Assembly (NCBI GenBank): GCA_021784115.1
Contig: JAJXTE010000004.1
Span: forward strand, 1 to 48,200
Source of the DNA: Pseudomonadota bacterium
GTDB lineage: Bacteria > Pseudomonadota > Gammaproteobacteria > Burkholderiales > Thiobacillaceae
Reading direction: 5' to 3'
Length of the DNA stretch: 48,200 nucleotides
How positions within the stretch are numbered: position 1 is the first letter of the stretch; every line of letters starts with the position of its first letter. A model generated the notes under the pieces. That model made no database searches and was not told the origin of the DNA. It worked only from the letters and a program-made list of their open reading frames with translations. Below are positions 18,782-28,414 of this stretch, in pieces. Position numbers and translations under genes: made by a program.

Positions 18782-19576
18782 CTATTTTTCGCCGCCCTGC
18801 AAGGGGGCGACCGTCTCAACCGGTTTTTTGTGGCGCATGCGCCGCAACAACGCATCGACATATCCCGACAGGCCATACAGGAGAAACGCGCCGAACAGCA
18901 CTTCGGGCGGGCTGGTCGACACCAGGATGAAGGCCAGCACGATCAGCAGGATGACGAAGAACGGCACGCTCTTCCTGAGGTTGATTTCCTTGCCGCTGTA
19001 ATAGCGGAAGTTGCTGACCATGGTGAGGCCGCCGAACAGTGCGATCACGCCCGCCAGCCAGCGCACGTCGTGGCCCGCCACGCCATACTCGACCATCACC
19101 CAGACGAAGCCGGCCACCAGCGCGGCAGCCGCAGGGCTGGGCAGCCCCTGGAAAAAGCGCTTGTCGGTGACCGTGTCGATCTGGGTATTGAAGCGCGCCA
19201 GCCGCAGAGCCGCGCCCGAACAATAGACGAAGGCGGCAATCCAGCCGAATTTGCCCATGCCCTGGAGGGCGAATTCGTAGATCACCAGCGCCGGCGCCAC
19301 CCCGAACGACACCATGTCGGACAGGCTGTCGTATTCGGCACCGAAGGCGCTCTGCGTGTGGGTCATGCGGGCGACGCGGCCGTCGAGCCCGTCGAGCACC
19401 ATGGCGATGAAGATGGCCACGGCCGCGAGTTCAAAGCGGCTGTTCATCGCCTGCACAATGGCGAAGAAGCCGGCGAACAGCGCGCCCGTGGTGAACAGGT
19501 TGGGCAGCAGGTAGATGCCTCGGTCGCGCATCCGAGCGCGCCTCGATTCGTTCTTGCGGTGATGGAAGTCGAGCAT
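18782..19576 (-). CDS. pssA: CDP-diacylglycerol-serine O-phosphatidyltransferase
   Basis: 264 aa integral membrane enzyme that makes phosphatidylserine from CDP-DAG and serine. The CDP-alcohol transferase signature is complete: LDGLDGRVARM, then G and two Asp in FGAEYDSLSD. Hydrophobic segments fill the rest; GIYLLPNLFTTGALFAGF near the N-terminus is typical of this family. It follows psd by 12 nt, so the two steps to phosphatidylethanolamine are co-transcribed. A start at the ATG 15 codons further in is possible. Confidence 0.94.
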   Translation of the reverse strand: MLDFHHRKNESRRARMRDRGIYLLPNLFTTGALFAGFFAIVQAMNSRFELAAVAIFIAMVLDGLDGRVARMTHTQSAFGAEYDSLSDMVSFGVAPALVIYEFALQGMGKFGWIAAFVYCSGAALRLARFNTQIDTVTDKRFFQGLPSPAAAALVAGFVWVMVEYGVAGHDVRWLAGVIALFGGLTMVSNFRYYSGKEINLRKSVPFFVILLIVLAFILVSTSPPEVLFGAFLLYGLSGYVDALLRRMRHKKPVETVAPLQGGEK

Positions 19577-19588
19577 TCGAGCCAGCGG

Positions 19589-20218
19589 TTACCAGCGAGC
19601 CAGTATGGTAAGCCCGCCCGTCACCTTTTGTCCGATCGAGACCTCGGGGCGCGCCGTCGTCGGCAGATAGACGTCGACCCGCGAGCCGAAGCGGATGAAG
19701 CCGTAACGCTGGCCGCGTACCAGTTTGTCGCCGGTGCGCACGTAGCACAGGATGCGCCGCGCGATCAGGCCGGCGATCTGCACCGAGGTGACATCGCCGC
19801 GCGGGGTCTGGATCCACAAGGCATTGCGCTCGTTCTCGGTGGAGGCCTTGTCGAGGTCTGCGTTGACGAAGCTGCCCGGGCTGTACCAGCGCCCCTTGAC
19901 CTCGCCGTCGACCGGACTCTTGTTCGAATGCACGTTGAACACGTTCATGAACACGCTGACCTTCAGCGCCTCGCGATCCAGATATTCGTCACGCACCTTC
20001 TCGACCGCGACGATGCGGCCGTCGGCCGGCGAGATCACCGCGTCGGCGTCAGCCGGCGGCACGCGTGCCGGGTCGCGAAAGAACTGCAGCGCGAACACGG
20101 CCCAGATCCAGAACGGTATCGACCACCAGCCAATGAGCCAGGTCGCAATCAGGGCGGCCGCAAACGCGGCCAGCAATACAAGCCAGCCTTCGCGAGCAAT
20201 GAGGGGATGTTTGTTCAT
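19589..20218 (-). CDS. psd: Phosphatidylserine decarboxylase proenzyme, short type
   Basis: 209 aa, the short form found in many betaproteobacteria and archaea rather than the roughly 300-aa E. coli form. It has an N-terminal membrane segment (about 12-45), FFRDP, SPADGRI, and [14 protein letters not shown] with the catalytic His. The Gly-Ser self-cleavage site is in [14 protein letters not shown], which would yield the pyruvoyl group on the small subunit. It decarboxylates phosphatidylserine to phosphatidylethanolamine and lies directly upstream of pssA. Confidence 0.93.
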   Translation of the reverse strand: MNKHPLIAREGWLVLLAAFAAALIATWLIGWWSIPFWIWAVFALQFFRDPARVPPADADAVISPADGRIVAVEKVRDEYLDREALKVSVFMNVFNVHSNKSPVDGEVKGRWYSPGSFVNADLDKASTENERNALWIQTPRGDVTSVQIAGLIARRILCYVRTGDKLVRGQRYGFIRFGSRVDVYLPTTARPEVSIGQKVTGGLTILARW

Positions 20219-20300
20219 AGGGGTCAGGATTCAGGGATCAGGATTCAGGAAGACGCGAAGCACAAAGCCCCTGCCCCCTGAGTCCCGATCCCCGGCCCCT
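20219..20300. repeat. Intergenic ggattcaggatcaggattcagg-type direct repeats between ilvC and psd
   Basis: The 82-bp gap has an approximately 12-bp unit (tcaggattcagg) twice at about 20224-20250, then a C-rich stretch (20266-20300) ending ggcccctttag. No ORF or terminator is seen. Confidence 0.5.
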
Positions 20301-21341
<1,041 letters not shown>

Positions 21342-21839
21342 TCAGACTTTGAGACTGCGCTCGCCGCGTCCGATGCCAGACGCGCCGGTGCGCACGGTTT
21401 CGATAATGAAGGCGGGGTCGATCGCCTCCAGGAAGGCATCCAGCTTGGAACCGGTCCCGGTCAGCTCGATGGTGTACGTAGCGTCGGTGACGTCGATGAT
21501 GCGGCCACGGAAAATGTCGGCGGTGCGCTTCATTTCTTCGCGCCCTGCTCCCACCGCCTTGACCTTGACCAGCATCAACTCGCGCTCGATGTGACTGCCC
21601 TCGGTCAGATCCATCACCTTGATCACGTCGACCAGCTTGTTCAGCTGCTTGGTGATCTGCTCGATGATGTCTTCCGAGCCGACGGTGACGATGGTCATGC
21701 GCGACAGCGTGGCGTCCTCGGTCGGCGCGACGGTGAGCGACTCGATGTTGTAGGCCCGTGCGGAAAACAGCCCGGCGACACGCGACAGCGCGCCCGCCTC
21801 GTTTTCCATCAGCAGCGAAATGATATGGCGGCGGCTCAT
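21342..21839 (-). CDS. ilvH: Acetolactate synthase, small regulatory subunit
   Basis: 165 aa. The N-terminal ACT domain (HIISLLMENEAGALSRVAGL, about 4-75) binds valine for feedback control, and a C-terminal domain follows. The length and the FSARAYNIESLTV motif are typical of IlvH/IlvN. The start ATG shares one base with the ilvB stop (TGATG), giving translational coupling with the catalytic subunit. Confidence 0.96.
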   Translation of the reverse strand: MSRRHIISLLMENEAGALSRVAGLFSARAYNIESLTVAPTEDATLSRMTIVTVGSEDIIEQITKQLNKLVDVIKVMDLTEGSHIERELMLVKVKAVGAGREEMKRTADIFRGRIIDVTDATYTIELTGTGSKLDAFLEAIDPAFIIETVRTGASGIGRGERSLKV

Positions 21840-23551
21840 CACAATTCCTCCGCCAGGATCATTTCCGACAGACCCTTGCCGCCTTCCACCATGGGGAAGA
21901 CGTTCTCGGTCTGGTCGGTCTGGAAATCCATGAACACCATTCTTTCCTTGAGCGCGGGCGAGAAGGCTTCCTTCAGCGCCGCCTCGACGTCCTCGGGCTT
22001 GTCGATACGCATGCCGACATGTCCGTAGGATTCGGCCAGCTTCACGAAGTCGGGCAGCGATTCCATGTAGGACTCGGCGTAGCGGCTGCCGTAGAAGAAC
22101 TCCTGCCACTGCCGCACCATGCCCATGTAGCGGTTGTTGAGCATCACGACCTTGACCGGGATGCGGTACTGCTTGCAGGTCGACAGCTCCTGGATGTTCA
22201 TCTGGATGCTCGACTCGCCGGTGATGCACGCGACCTGCGCCTCGGGGTGCGCGAGCTGCACGCCCATCGCATACGGCAGGCCGACGCCCATGGTGCCCAA
22301 CCCCCCGGAGTTGATCCAGCGGCGCGGCTTGTCGAACTTGTAGTACTGCGCGGCCCACATCTGGTGCTGGCCGACGTCGGAGGTGACGAATGCGTCGCCC
22401 TTGGTGACTTCCCACAGCTTTTCCACCACGTACTGCGGCTTGATGATGGGGCTGTTGCGGTTGTAGTTGAGGCAGTTCTTCGAGCGCCACAGCTCGATCT
22501 GCGTCCACCAGGCATTCAGCGCCGCGGCATCGGGCTTTTCCTTGGCCTGCTTCAACAGCGCCAGCATGTCGGTCAGCACGTTTTGCACATCGCCGACGAT
22601 GGGCACGTCGACCTTGACGCGCTTGGAAATCGACGAGGGGTCGATGTCGACATGGATGATGCGGCGCTGCTCGCGTGCGAAGTGCGCGGGATTGCCGATC
22701 ACACGGTCATCGAAACGGGCGCCGACAGCCAGCAGCACGTCGCAGTGCTGCATCGCCATGTTGGCTTCGTAGGTGCCGTGCATGCCGAGCATGCCGAGGT
22801 TCTGCTTGTCGGTGGCGGGATGGCCACCCAGGCCCATCAGCGTGTTGGTGACGGGAAAGCCCAGCAGGCGCGCCAGTTCGGTCAACTGCCCAGACGCATC
22901 GCCCAGCACCACGCCGCCGCCGGCGTAGATCATCGGACGCTTGGCTTCCAGCAGCATCTGTACCGCACGCTTCATCTGGCCGCTGTGGCCCTTGACCACC
23001 GGGTTGTAGGAGCGCATCTCGACCGTGGCCGGGTATTCGAAGTCGGTGAGGTGCGCCGTCACGTCCTTGGGCACGTCGACCACCACCGGTCCGGGGCGGC
23101 CGGTGGCGGCGATGATGAAGGCCTTCTTCATCGTCGCGGCCAGGTCCTTCACGTCCTTGACGAGGAAGTTGTGCTTGACGCAGGGACGCGTGATGCCGAC
23201 GGTGTCGACCTCCTGGAAGGCGTCCAGCCCGATCGCCGGCGTCGGCACCTGGCCGGTGACGACGACGATGGGAATCGAATCCATGTAGGCGGTGGCGATG
23301 CCGGTCACCGCGTTGGTGACGCCCGGGCCGGACGTCACCAGCGCCACGCCGACACGGCCGGTGGCGCGCGCATAGGCATCGGCGGCATGCACCGCGGCCT
23401 GCTCGTGGCGCACCAGCACATGCTTGAACTTGTTCTGCTTGAAGATCTCGTCGTAGATGTTGAGCACGGCCCCGCCGGGATAGCCGAACACAAACTCGAC
23501 CCCCTCTTCGGCCAGACAACGTACGACGATCTCGGCGCCCGTGGCTTCCAT
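21839..23551 (-). CDS. ilvB: Acetolactate synthase, large catalytic subunit
   Basis: 570 aa from the ATG at 23551 (MEATGAEIVVRCLAEEGVEF, the usual family start). In-frame ATGs at 23635 and 23656 would add unusual residues; none has a strong ribosome site. TPP-binding domains are in order: GYPGGAVLNIYD with the catalytic Glu in VRHEQAAVHAADAYAR, the central domain (LGMLGMHGTYEANMA), and a C-terminal TPP motif with GxGT-type GGLGTMGVGLPYAMG and NNRYMGMVRQWQ. It condenses two pyruvates, or pyruvate with 2-oxobutyrate. First gene of ilvB-ilvH-ilvC. Confidence 0.95.
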   Translation of the reverse strand: MEATGAEIVVRCLAEEGVEFVFGYPGGAVLNIYDEIFKQNKFKHVLVRHEQAAVHAADAYARATGRVGVALVTSGPGVTNAVTGIATAYMDSIPIVVVTGQVPTPAIGLDAFQEVDTVGITRPCVKHNFLVKDVKDLAATMKKAFIIAATGRPGPVVVDVPKDVTAHLTDFEYPATVEMRSYNPVVKGHSGQMKRAVQMLLEAKRPMIYAGGGVVLGDASGQLTELARLLGFPVTNTLMGLGGHPATDKQNLGMLGMHGTYEANMAMQHCDVLLAVGARFDDRVIGNPAHFAREQRRIIHVDIDPSSISKRVKVDVPIVGDVQNVLTDMLALLKQAKEKPDAAALNAWWTQIELWRSKNCLNYNRNSPIIKPQYVVEKLWEVTKGDAFVTSDVGQHQMWAAQYYKFDKPRRWINSGGLGTMGVGLPYAMGVQLAHPEAQVACITGESSIQMNIQELSTCKQYRIPVKVVMLNNRYMGMVRQWQEFFYGSRYAESYMESLPDFVKLAESYGHVGMRIDKPEDVEAALKEAFSPALKERMVFMDFQTDQTENVFPMVEGGKGLSEMILAEEL

Positions 23552-23697
23552 AAACTGGCAAAAAATCAATTCGTTGGTGAACCTGTGAGGGTAATCGTTT
23601 TGACCGGCCACGGTCAAGAAATCATGCCATTTCATCGATCCAGCGGGCGTTTGCATCCCTTTTTCCGCCCAGGCGCCAGCAAAAACGCCAGGTCACA

Positions 23698-23729
23698 ACG
23701 AAAAACCCCTCCACGAACGGAGGGGGTTG
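23698..23729 (-). terminator. Terminator upstream of ilvB, downstream of the roadblock-like genes
   Basis: On the minus strand AACCCCCTCC GTTCGT GGAGGGGTT then TTTTCGTT. It can end the transcript of the three small genes upstream. I looked for an Ile/Leu/Val-rich leader peptide that would make it an ilv attenuator and found none. Confidence 0.75.
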
Positions 23730-23789
23730 CTGGGGTGCGGCGACCCGCTACGCGATGAATGCAGCGGGCGCGCCAGGCTGCACCGGCGA

Positions 23790-24125
23790 TTATTCGTGAG
23801 CCGCCTCGCGCAATGCCTGCATGACCTCGTTCAGCGAGCCCTTCGCATTCTCGAACATGCACACCATGTTGCCCGCGCTGACCACGGTCATCGCGGCACC
23901 CTGCACGATCCAGCCCTGTGACGGCGACCAGCCCCGCATCTGCGTAAACAGGGACAACAGATCGGTATTGCCCGACACCATGCGACGATACCACTGGGCA
24001 AATTTCGCCAGACGCTCCATCAACTCGGGCGACAGCATGCCCTCGGCTTCCATGATCACGCCATCATCACGAAAGCGGCACACGGCCGTCACGCCGTCGA
24101 GGACCAGGATTTTTCTCAGCGACAT
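23790..24125 (-). CDS. DUF2173/roadblock-like protein, paralogue 3
   Basis: 111 aa. Shares the family block GWIVQGAAMTVVSAGNMVCM plus FENAKGS and a preceding helical region with its two upstream neighbours, so the three arose by duplication. The pattern fits DUF2173 (COG4831), roadblock/LC7-like proteins found mainly in sulfur-oxidising bacteria. No catalytic residues are evident; roadblock folds commonly bind small GTPases or form dimeric scaffolds. It starts 9 nt after its neighbour and ends the three-gene operon. Confidence 0.7.
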   Translation of the reverse strand: MSLRKILVLDGVTAVCRFRDDGVIMEAEGMLSPELMERLAKFAQWYRRMVSGNTDLLSLFTQMRGWSPSQGWIVQGAAMTVVSAGNMVCMFENAKGSLNEVMQALREAAHE

Positions 24126-24134
24126 ATGCGCTCC

Positions 24135-24473
24135 TCAGGCAGCCTGCAAGGCATTGAACGTGGCTTCGTAGTCGGCGTCGCGATTCCTGACAACCACGCC
24201 GCAGTTGCCATTCACTACCACCGACCATTCCAGCCCCACCACCGAGAAGCCCTTGAGCGGCTGAAATCCGCTCTGTCCGGTGAGGGCCTCCCAGCCGCGC
24301 GCTTCCATGCCGGCGATCGCCTGATTCGCGACGCACGAGCGCGCCAGCAAATCCAGCACTTGCGGGGTCAACTCCGTGCCTTCGCGCAACTGATGCGATT
24401 GCAGGTCCCCCTTGTCCGAGTACGTAAACGCCGCAAGTGCGCCAGGCAAATCCATTATTTTGTGCAGATCCAT
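24135..24473 (-). CDS. DUF2173/roadblock-like protein, paralogue 2
   Basis: 112 aa. Starts MDLHKIMDLPGALAAFTYSD and has the family block GFSVVGLEWSVVVNGNCGVV with RNRDAD, the most divergent of the three (the glutamate of the EN motif is Arg here). Family as for paralogue 3. 30 nt downstream of paralogue 1. Function unknown. Confidence 0.7.
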   Translation of the reverse strand: MDLHKIMDLPGALAAFTYSDKGDLQSHQLREGTELTPQVLDLLARSCVANQAIAGMEARGWEALTGQSGFQPLKGFSVVGLEWSVVVNGNCGVVVRNRDADYEATFNALQAA

Positions 24474-24503
24474 CTCAGTCTCCCCGGTATATCGAATCAG
24501 GCT

Positions 24504-24908
24504 TCAGTACAACGCTTCTTTGGTGTCGCCGCCCAGCCTGGCATACAGGTTGGCCAGCAGGTCGTCCTGAACGTCGCCGACTTTGGCGCGCATGATCGTC
24601 ATGACGTCGTTCAGCAGCTCGTCACGGTTCTCAATGAACGAAAAATAGTTGCCGACCGCGCATACCGTGACCTTGTCGCCCCGCACGATCCACCCCTGCA
24701 CCGGGCGGCAGCCGCAGTTTTCGGCAAAGGAATCGAAGATCTCGGACTGCATGTTGACCGACAGCGTATTGGCGCGGCACAGGATCGACGCCATGCGCGC
24801 GAATTCGTCGGTGAGCGCGCCTTCGTAGGAGAAACGGTCGCCACGATAGGCATATTCGCCGGCTGCGATTACGCCGGGTATGGCCATGAGTTGCTTTACG
24901 ATGTGCAT
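24504..24908 (-). CDS. DUF2173/roadblock-like protein, paralogue 1
   Basis: 134 aa from the ATG at 24908, which has GGAGG upstream; the frame is open to 25046 but that ATG lies inside the divergent gene. It shows MHIVKQLMAIPGVIAAGEY, then GWIVRGDKVTVCAVGNYFSF with IENRDE. It has three cysteines around residues 46-70 (LCRAN, NCGCRP), unlike the others, and an extra C-terminal helix. First gene of the three-gene operon. Function unknown. Confidence 0.7.
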   Translation of the reverse strand: MHIVKQLMAIPGVIAAGEYAYRGDRFSYEGALTDEFARMASILCRANTLSVNMQSEIFDSFAENCGCRPVQGWIVRGDKVTVCAVGNYFSFIENRDELLNDVMTIMRAKVGDVQDDLLANLYARLGGDTKEALY

Positions 24909-24987
24909 CGAGCCCCCTCCTTCGGTTTTGATTTGTATGCGGCGCGTTGTGGCAAAGTGTCGCACCAAGTTGCAATATAGAGCCACC

Positions 24988-25425
24988 ATGCAAGACAACG
25001 CAATAGCCCTCGCCCCTGCCTCTTTCCTGGTGCGCGTCGCTGCCATGATCTACGAACTGCTGCTGGTGACCGCAGTGCTGTTTGTCGCCTCGCTCCCCTT
25101 CCTCTACGCGGTCGGCAGTGCCCTGACCGGCTGGCGACATGTTGCCTTTCAGCTGTACCTCATCGGCGTGCTGTTCGTGTACTTCAGCACGTTCTGGATG
25201 CGCAGCGGGCAAACGCTGGCCATGAAAACCTGGCGCATCCGGCTGGTCAACCGGAGCGGCGGCCTCCTCACGTTCAGGCAGTCCGCACTGCGCTTTGCCC
25301 TCGCACTGGCCGGCCTGCTGCTGGCGGGCGCCGGATTCTGGTGGGCCCTGCTCGACCGCGACCGGCAGTTCCTGCACGACCGGATGGCGGGCACCCGCCT
25401 GGTGCGCGTGCCGCGCAAGGCCTGA
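24988..25425 (+). CDS. RDD-family membrane protein
   Basis: 145 aa. Contains three hydrophobic segments (about 15-40, 53-70, 103-125) and an RDD-type pattern: Arg in FLVRVAAMIYE near the N-terminus, GQTLAMKTWRIRLVN in the middle, and DRDRQFLHDRMAGTRLV at the C-terminus. Such proteins are thought to be transporters or membrane accessory factors. It is divergent from the roadblock-like operon. The next gene starts 3 nt after its stop. Confidence 0.85.
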   Translation: MQDNAIALAPASFLVRVAAMIYELLLVTAVLFVASLPFLYAVGSALTGWRHVAFQLYLIGVLFVYFSTFWMRSGQTLAMKTWRIRLVNRSGGLLTFRQSALRFALALAGLLLAGAGFWWALLDRDRQFLHDRMAGTRLVRVPRKA

Positions 25426-25428
25426 GGC

Positions 25429-25860
25429 GTGCGCTGGCGTGACCACCTGCGGACCCGCCTGCTGGAGATCCGGCCGGACAGCGTATGCGCACTCGATACG
25501 GCAGCCCATCAACTGGCCCGCGGCGTGCTGCACGACACCCCGGTGCACACGTCCGAGAATCCGCCGGGCCACCCCTGTGCGCTGGCGCTGGGAATCGATG
25601 CGCTGAACGGACTGGCCGCGCAGCAGGCCGAGCACCTGATCAGCCAGGCGCGCCTTTATATCGCCCCGCGCATCCTGATCGCCGCACAGCCTGGCTGCGC
25701 ACTGGACGAGGCGACCTTCCGCGCACTCGGCTTCACGCTGTCCGGGACGGACACGGCGGAAAACGTGCACATCTACGATTACGACCTCACGACCTACAAG
25801 ACCGTGCCGGACTGGCTCAACGCCCGTTTCTGGGCTAACCCTGAGCGCTGGGAACCCTAG
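25429..25860 (+). CDS. DUF6231-like conserved hypothetical protein
   Basis: 143 aa, starting with GTG 3 nt after the RDD gene, so translation is probably coupled. Cytosolic, no membrane segment. Recognisable features are ALGIDALNGLAAQQAEHLIS and a C-terminal YKTVPDWLNARFWANPERWE. It resembles small proteins named DUF6231 in betaproteobacteria that modulate or resemble methyltransferase-like folds, but I cannot assign a function. Confidence 0.65.
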   Translation: MRWRDHLRTRLLEIRPDSVCALDTAAHQLARGVLHDTPVHTSENPPGHPCALALGIDALNGLAAQQAEHLISQARLYIAPRILIAAQPGCALDEATFRALGFTLSGTDTAENVHIYDYDLTTYKTVPDWLNARFWANPERWEP

Positions 25861-25934
25861 CCCCGCCACGCGCAGCGTTGTCGCTTGCGTTACACTGGCC
25901 CTTACCCTGCTCTGTCCTATCCTGTCCGACCATC

Positions 25935-26354
25935 ATGAACTTCATTCCCCACAACGCGCTTGAAGAACAGCTCGCCGCCGTTCATGCCGGAACGCTCGAT
26001 CCCGAGACTTTCGTGCTTCAGCTGGTCGACCAGCAGTTGTTCATGCCCGTGCGCGACGAGAAAAATCCCATCCAGGGATTTCAGCGCACCACCCAGGCCG
26101 AACCGCTGATCATCGAGGACGAGGATGGCGAGCGCGTGCTGGTGATGTTCACCAGCCCCGAGCGCGCCAAACCCTTTGTCGAGCATTACCCCGAATTTTC
26201 AGGTGGCCTGCTGACCGAGTTTTCCTGGCTGCTGCGCCGCATCGGCGGCGGCGTACCGATTTCGCTGAATCCGGGCTGGGACATCGGCATGGATTTCGAC
26301 GCCGACATGGTCGCGCAGCTGATCGCGCGCCTCCCCCCCGAACATCCGGCCTGA
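25935..26354 (+). CDS. SseB-like N-terminal domain protein
   Basis: 139 aa from the ATG at 25935; an upstream in-frame start at 25878 has no support. It fits the SseB N-terminal domain: NALEEQLAAVHAGTLDPETF, LFMPVRDE, then VMFTSPERAKPF and GVPISLNPGWDIGMDFDADM near the end. In enterobacteria SseB relates to serine metabolism or type III effector regulation. Here it is a small housekeeping-type protein of unknown role, 22 nt before the oxidoreductase gene. Confidence 0.8.
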   Translation: MNFIPHNALEEQLAAVHAGTLDPETFVLQLVDQQLFMPVRDEKNPIQGFQRTTQAEPLIIEDEDGERVLVMFTSPERAKPFVEHYPEFSGGLLTEFSWLLRRIGGGVPISLNPGWDIGMDFDADMVAQLIARLPPEHPA

Positions 26355-26376
26355 CACGCACCCTGCCTGCCCCGCC

Positions 26377-27759
26377 ATGCTGCCCGAACATGCGCTTGAC
26401 GCCTTCCGTTCCGCCCTCGGGGCCAATCGCGTTTTCGACGACGACGCCACCCGCGCACTCTATGCGTGCGACGAAACCCCGCGCCGGGTCGAACCCGCGG
26501 CTGTGCTGTTCCCGTCCTCGCACGACGACGTGGCGGCACTCGCACGCATCGCCTTCGAACATCGCATCGCGCTGACCCCGCGCGGCGCCGGCTCCGGCAA
26601 CGTCGGCGGCGCGCTTCCCTCGCCCGGCAGCGTGGTGGTCAGCTTCGAGTGCATGCGGCGCGTGCTCGAATTCGATCCTGACAACCGGCTCATCGTGGTC
26701 GAGCCCGGCGTGGTCACCGAGGAAATCGACCGCATCGCGCGCAGCGCCGGACTGTTCTATCCGCCCGACCCCGGCAGCGGGGCGTATTGCCGCATCGGCG
26801 GCAACCTCGCGATGAACGCTGCCGGCCCGCGCGCCGTCAAATATGGCGTCACCCGCGATTACGTGCTGGGGCTGCGGGCCGTCACCGGCAGCGGCCAGGA
26901 AATCCGCACCGGCTGCCGCACCACCAAGGGCGTCACCGGCTACGACCTCACCCGCCTGCTGGTCGGCTCTGGCGGCACCCTCGCCCTCGTCACCGAAGCG
27001 ACGCTGAAACTGCTGCCCGCGCCGGAGTCCGTGGCCACCCTGCGCGCGTGTTTCGCCGACAACCGCTCCGCGCTCGATGCGGTCAGCCGCGTCATGCACC
27101 AGGCCGTCATGCCCTGCGCACTCGAATTCATGGACCATCGTGCCATCGAAGCCATCCGCCCGACCGGCGCGGCCGACGACCTGCCGCCCGGCACCCGCGC
27201 CCTGCTGATGGTCGAAGCCGATGGCGCCGCCGCGGATCTGCCGCGCCAGATCGCCGCGCTGGAACAGGCGCTCGCCGGCGATGGCCTGCTTGCGATGAAG
27301 AGCGGCTTCACGCGCGAGGACATCGCACGGCTGTGGGCGGCGCGCAAATCGCTGTCGCATGCCGTCAAGAGAATCGCGCCGCTCAAGATCAACGAAGACG
27401 TGGTGGTGCCGGTGTCGCAGCTGGCCGAGTTCGTCGACTTCATCGAGCACATGGCCGACACTCACCGGCTGGCCGTGGTGTCGTTCGGTCACGCCGGCAA
27501 CGGCAACCTGCACGTGAACCTGATGGTGCATCCCGACGATGCCGACGAAATGGAGCGCGCCCACCTGGCGCTCGACGCCATCCTGTTGCGCGCACTGGCG
27601 CTTGGCGGCACCCTCTCCGGCGAGCATGGAATCGGCACCGAAAAGCGCCGCTTCGTGGACCGGGAAATCGATCCCGCCACGCTGGACATGATGCGCGCGA
27701 TCAAACGGCAATTCGACCCGCACGGCCTGCTCAACCCGGGCAAGTTTTTTCCTGATTGA
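26377..27759 (+). CDS. FAD-linked oxidoreductase, GlcD / D-lactate dehydrogenase type
   Basis: 460 aa. The N-terminal PCMH-type FAD domain (residues about 40-220) shows PRGAGSGNVGGALPSPGS and GGNLAMNAAGPRAVKYGVTRDYVLGL, and the C-terminal domain ends with the family signature SFGHAGNGNLHVNLMVH and GGTLSGEHGIGTEKRRFV. This covers glycolate oxidase GlcD and D-lactate dehydrogenase (cytochrome). No glcE or glcF follows, which favours a stand-alone D-2-hydroxyacid dehydrogenase. In an autotroph it could recycle 2-phosphoglycolate-derived glycolate, but that is inference. Confidence 0.88.
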   Translation: MLPEHALDAFRSALGANRVFDDDATRALYACDETPRRVEPAAVLFPSSHDDVAALARIAFEHRIALTPRGAGSGNVGGALPSPGSVVVSFECMRRVLEFDPDNRLIVVEPGVVTEEIDRIARSAGLFYPPDPGSGAYCRIGGNLAMNAAGPRAVKYGVTRDYVLGLRAVTGSGQEIRTGCRTTKGVTGYDLTRLLVGSGGTLALVTEATLKLLPAPESVATLRACFADNRSALDAVSRVMHQAVMPCALEFMDHRAIEAIRPTGAADDLPPGTRALLMVEADGAAADLPRQIAALEQALAGDGLLAMKSGFTREDIARLWAARKSLSHAVKRIAPLKINEDVVVPVSQLAEFVDFIEHMADTHRLAVVSFGHAGNGNLHVNLMVHPDDADEMERAHLALDAILLRALALGGTLSGEHGIGTEKRRFVDREIDPATLDMMRAIKRQFDPHGLLNPGKFFPD

Positions 27760-27774
27760 TATCGTCGCGAAGGC

Positions 27775-27803
27775 TTTACAAGCGCAAAAGGCATGTATAG
27801 AAT
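27775..27803 (+). promoter_or_regulatory. Promoter of tRNA-Ala
   Basis: TTTACA (27775-27780) and TAGAAT (27798-27803) with a 17-bp spacer, then GCGCG, a G+C-rich discriminator typical of stringently controlled stable-RNA promoters. The tRNA starts 14 bp after the -10. Confidence 0.7.
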
Positions 27804-27816
27804 GCGCGGCTTCGTT

Positions 27817-27892
<76 letters not shown>

Positions 27893-27908
27893 ACTAACAG
27901 GAAGGTCG

Positions 27909-28112
27909 ATGCACAAACTTGGCGTCATCACCACGCTGCTGGGGTTGATCCTGAGTGTCGTCGGACTGGCTGTCGGGTTCTGGGAAATGCTGCATGGCAA
28001 CGGGAATGCGCAGTACTGGCTCTCGCTGATACCATTGGGGTTCGTCGGATTGTTTGTCGGCGTCACCTTGACCCAGCTGTACAACAAGCAGGAAGGGCGC
28101 AAGCCTGAGTAG
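27909..28112 (+). CDS. Small two-segment membrane protein between tRNA genes
   Basis: 67 aa, ATG at 27909 with AGGAAGG upstream. Two hydrophobic segments (about 4-25 and 36-58) and a charged tail (NKQEGRKPE). Not recognised as a named family. Lies in the tRNA-Ala/tRNA-Glu transcript, 17 nt after the first tRNA and 30 nt before the second, so it may be released by tRNA processing. Confidence 0.65.
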   Translation: MHKLGVITTLLGLILSVVGLAVGFWEMLHGNGNAQYWLSLIPLGFVGLFVGVTLTQLYNKQEGRKPE

Positions 28113-28142
28113 TAAAAGTTGGCGGTTCACACCGTCGTCCGG

Positions 28143-28218
28143 GTCCCCATCGTCTAGAGGCCTAGGACATCGCCCTTTCACGGCGGTAACCGGGGTTCGA
28201 ATCCCCGTGGGGACGCCA
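28143..28218 (+). tRNA. tRNA-Glu (anticodon TTC)
   Basis: 76 nt with encoded CCA. Acceptor GTCCCCA/TGGGGAC, anticodon arm CGCCC-TTTCACG with TTC, T-arm CGGGGTTCGAATCCCCG. No separate promoter is seen, so probably co-transcribed with tRNA-Ala. Confidence 0.95.
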
Positions 28219-28292
28219 CCTTGCTTCCGGCAAGGTGCTCAAGATCCAACCCTTCCCGGGTTGCGACAAAGACAAAATCAGATGTAGAAAAC

Positions 28293-28319
28293 ATAGCGGC
28301 CAAAGCCGCTATTTTCATT
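28293..28319 (+). terminator. Terminator after tRNA-Glu
   Basis: Perfect 8-bp stem ATAGCGGC/GCCGCTAT with a CAAA loop, followed by TTTTCATTT, 74 nt past the tRNA. It would also face the convergent tRNA-Arg gene. Confidence 0.8.
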
Positions 28320-28329
28320 TGTTATTGAG

Positions 28330-28405
28330 TGGCGCCCCGAAGACGAATCGAACGTCCGACCTACCCCTTAGGAGGGGGTTGCTCTATCCACTGAGCTACC
28401 GGGGC
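28330..28405 (-). tRNA. tRNA-Arg (anticodon CCT)
   Basis: 76 nt with encoded CCA. Acceptor GCCCCGG/TCGGGGC (one G-T pair), GTAGCTCAGTGGATAGAGC D-arm, anticodon arm ACCCC-CTCCTAA-GGGGT with CCT, T-arm GGACGTTCGATTCGTC. Confidence 0.94.
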
Positions 28406-28414
28406 GTGGCGCGC

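Noticed and set aside
22019-23758. Plus-strand 579-codon frame opposite ilvB
   Set aside because: Shadow ORF without recognisable domains.
23660-23790. Possible ilvB leader peptide with attenuator
   Set aside because: The hairpin is a good terminator, but no nearby short ORF is rich in Ile, Leu or Val codons, so it is better read as the end of the upstream operon.
28247-28264. Hairpin CAACCC/GGGTTG after tRNA-Glu as terminator
   Set aside because: No T-run follows; the stem at 28293-28312 with TTTT is the better terminator.
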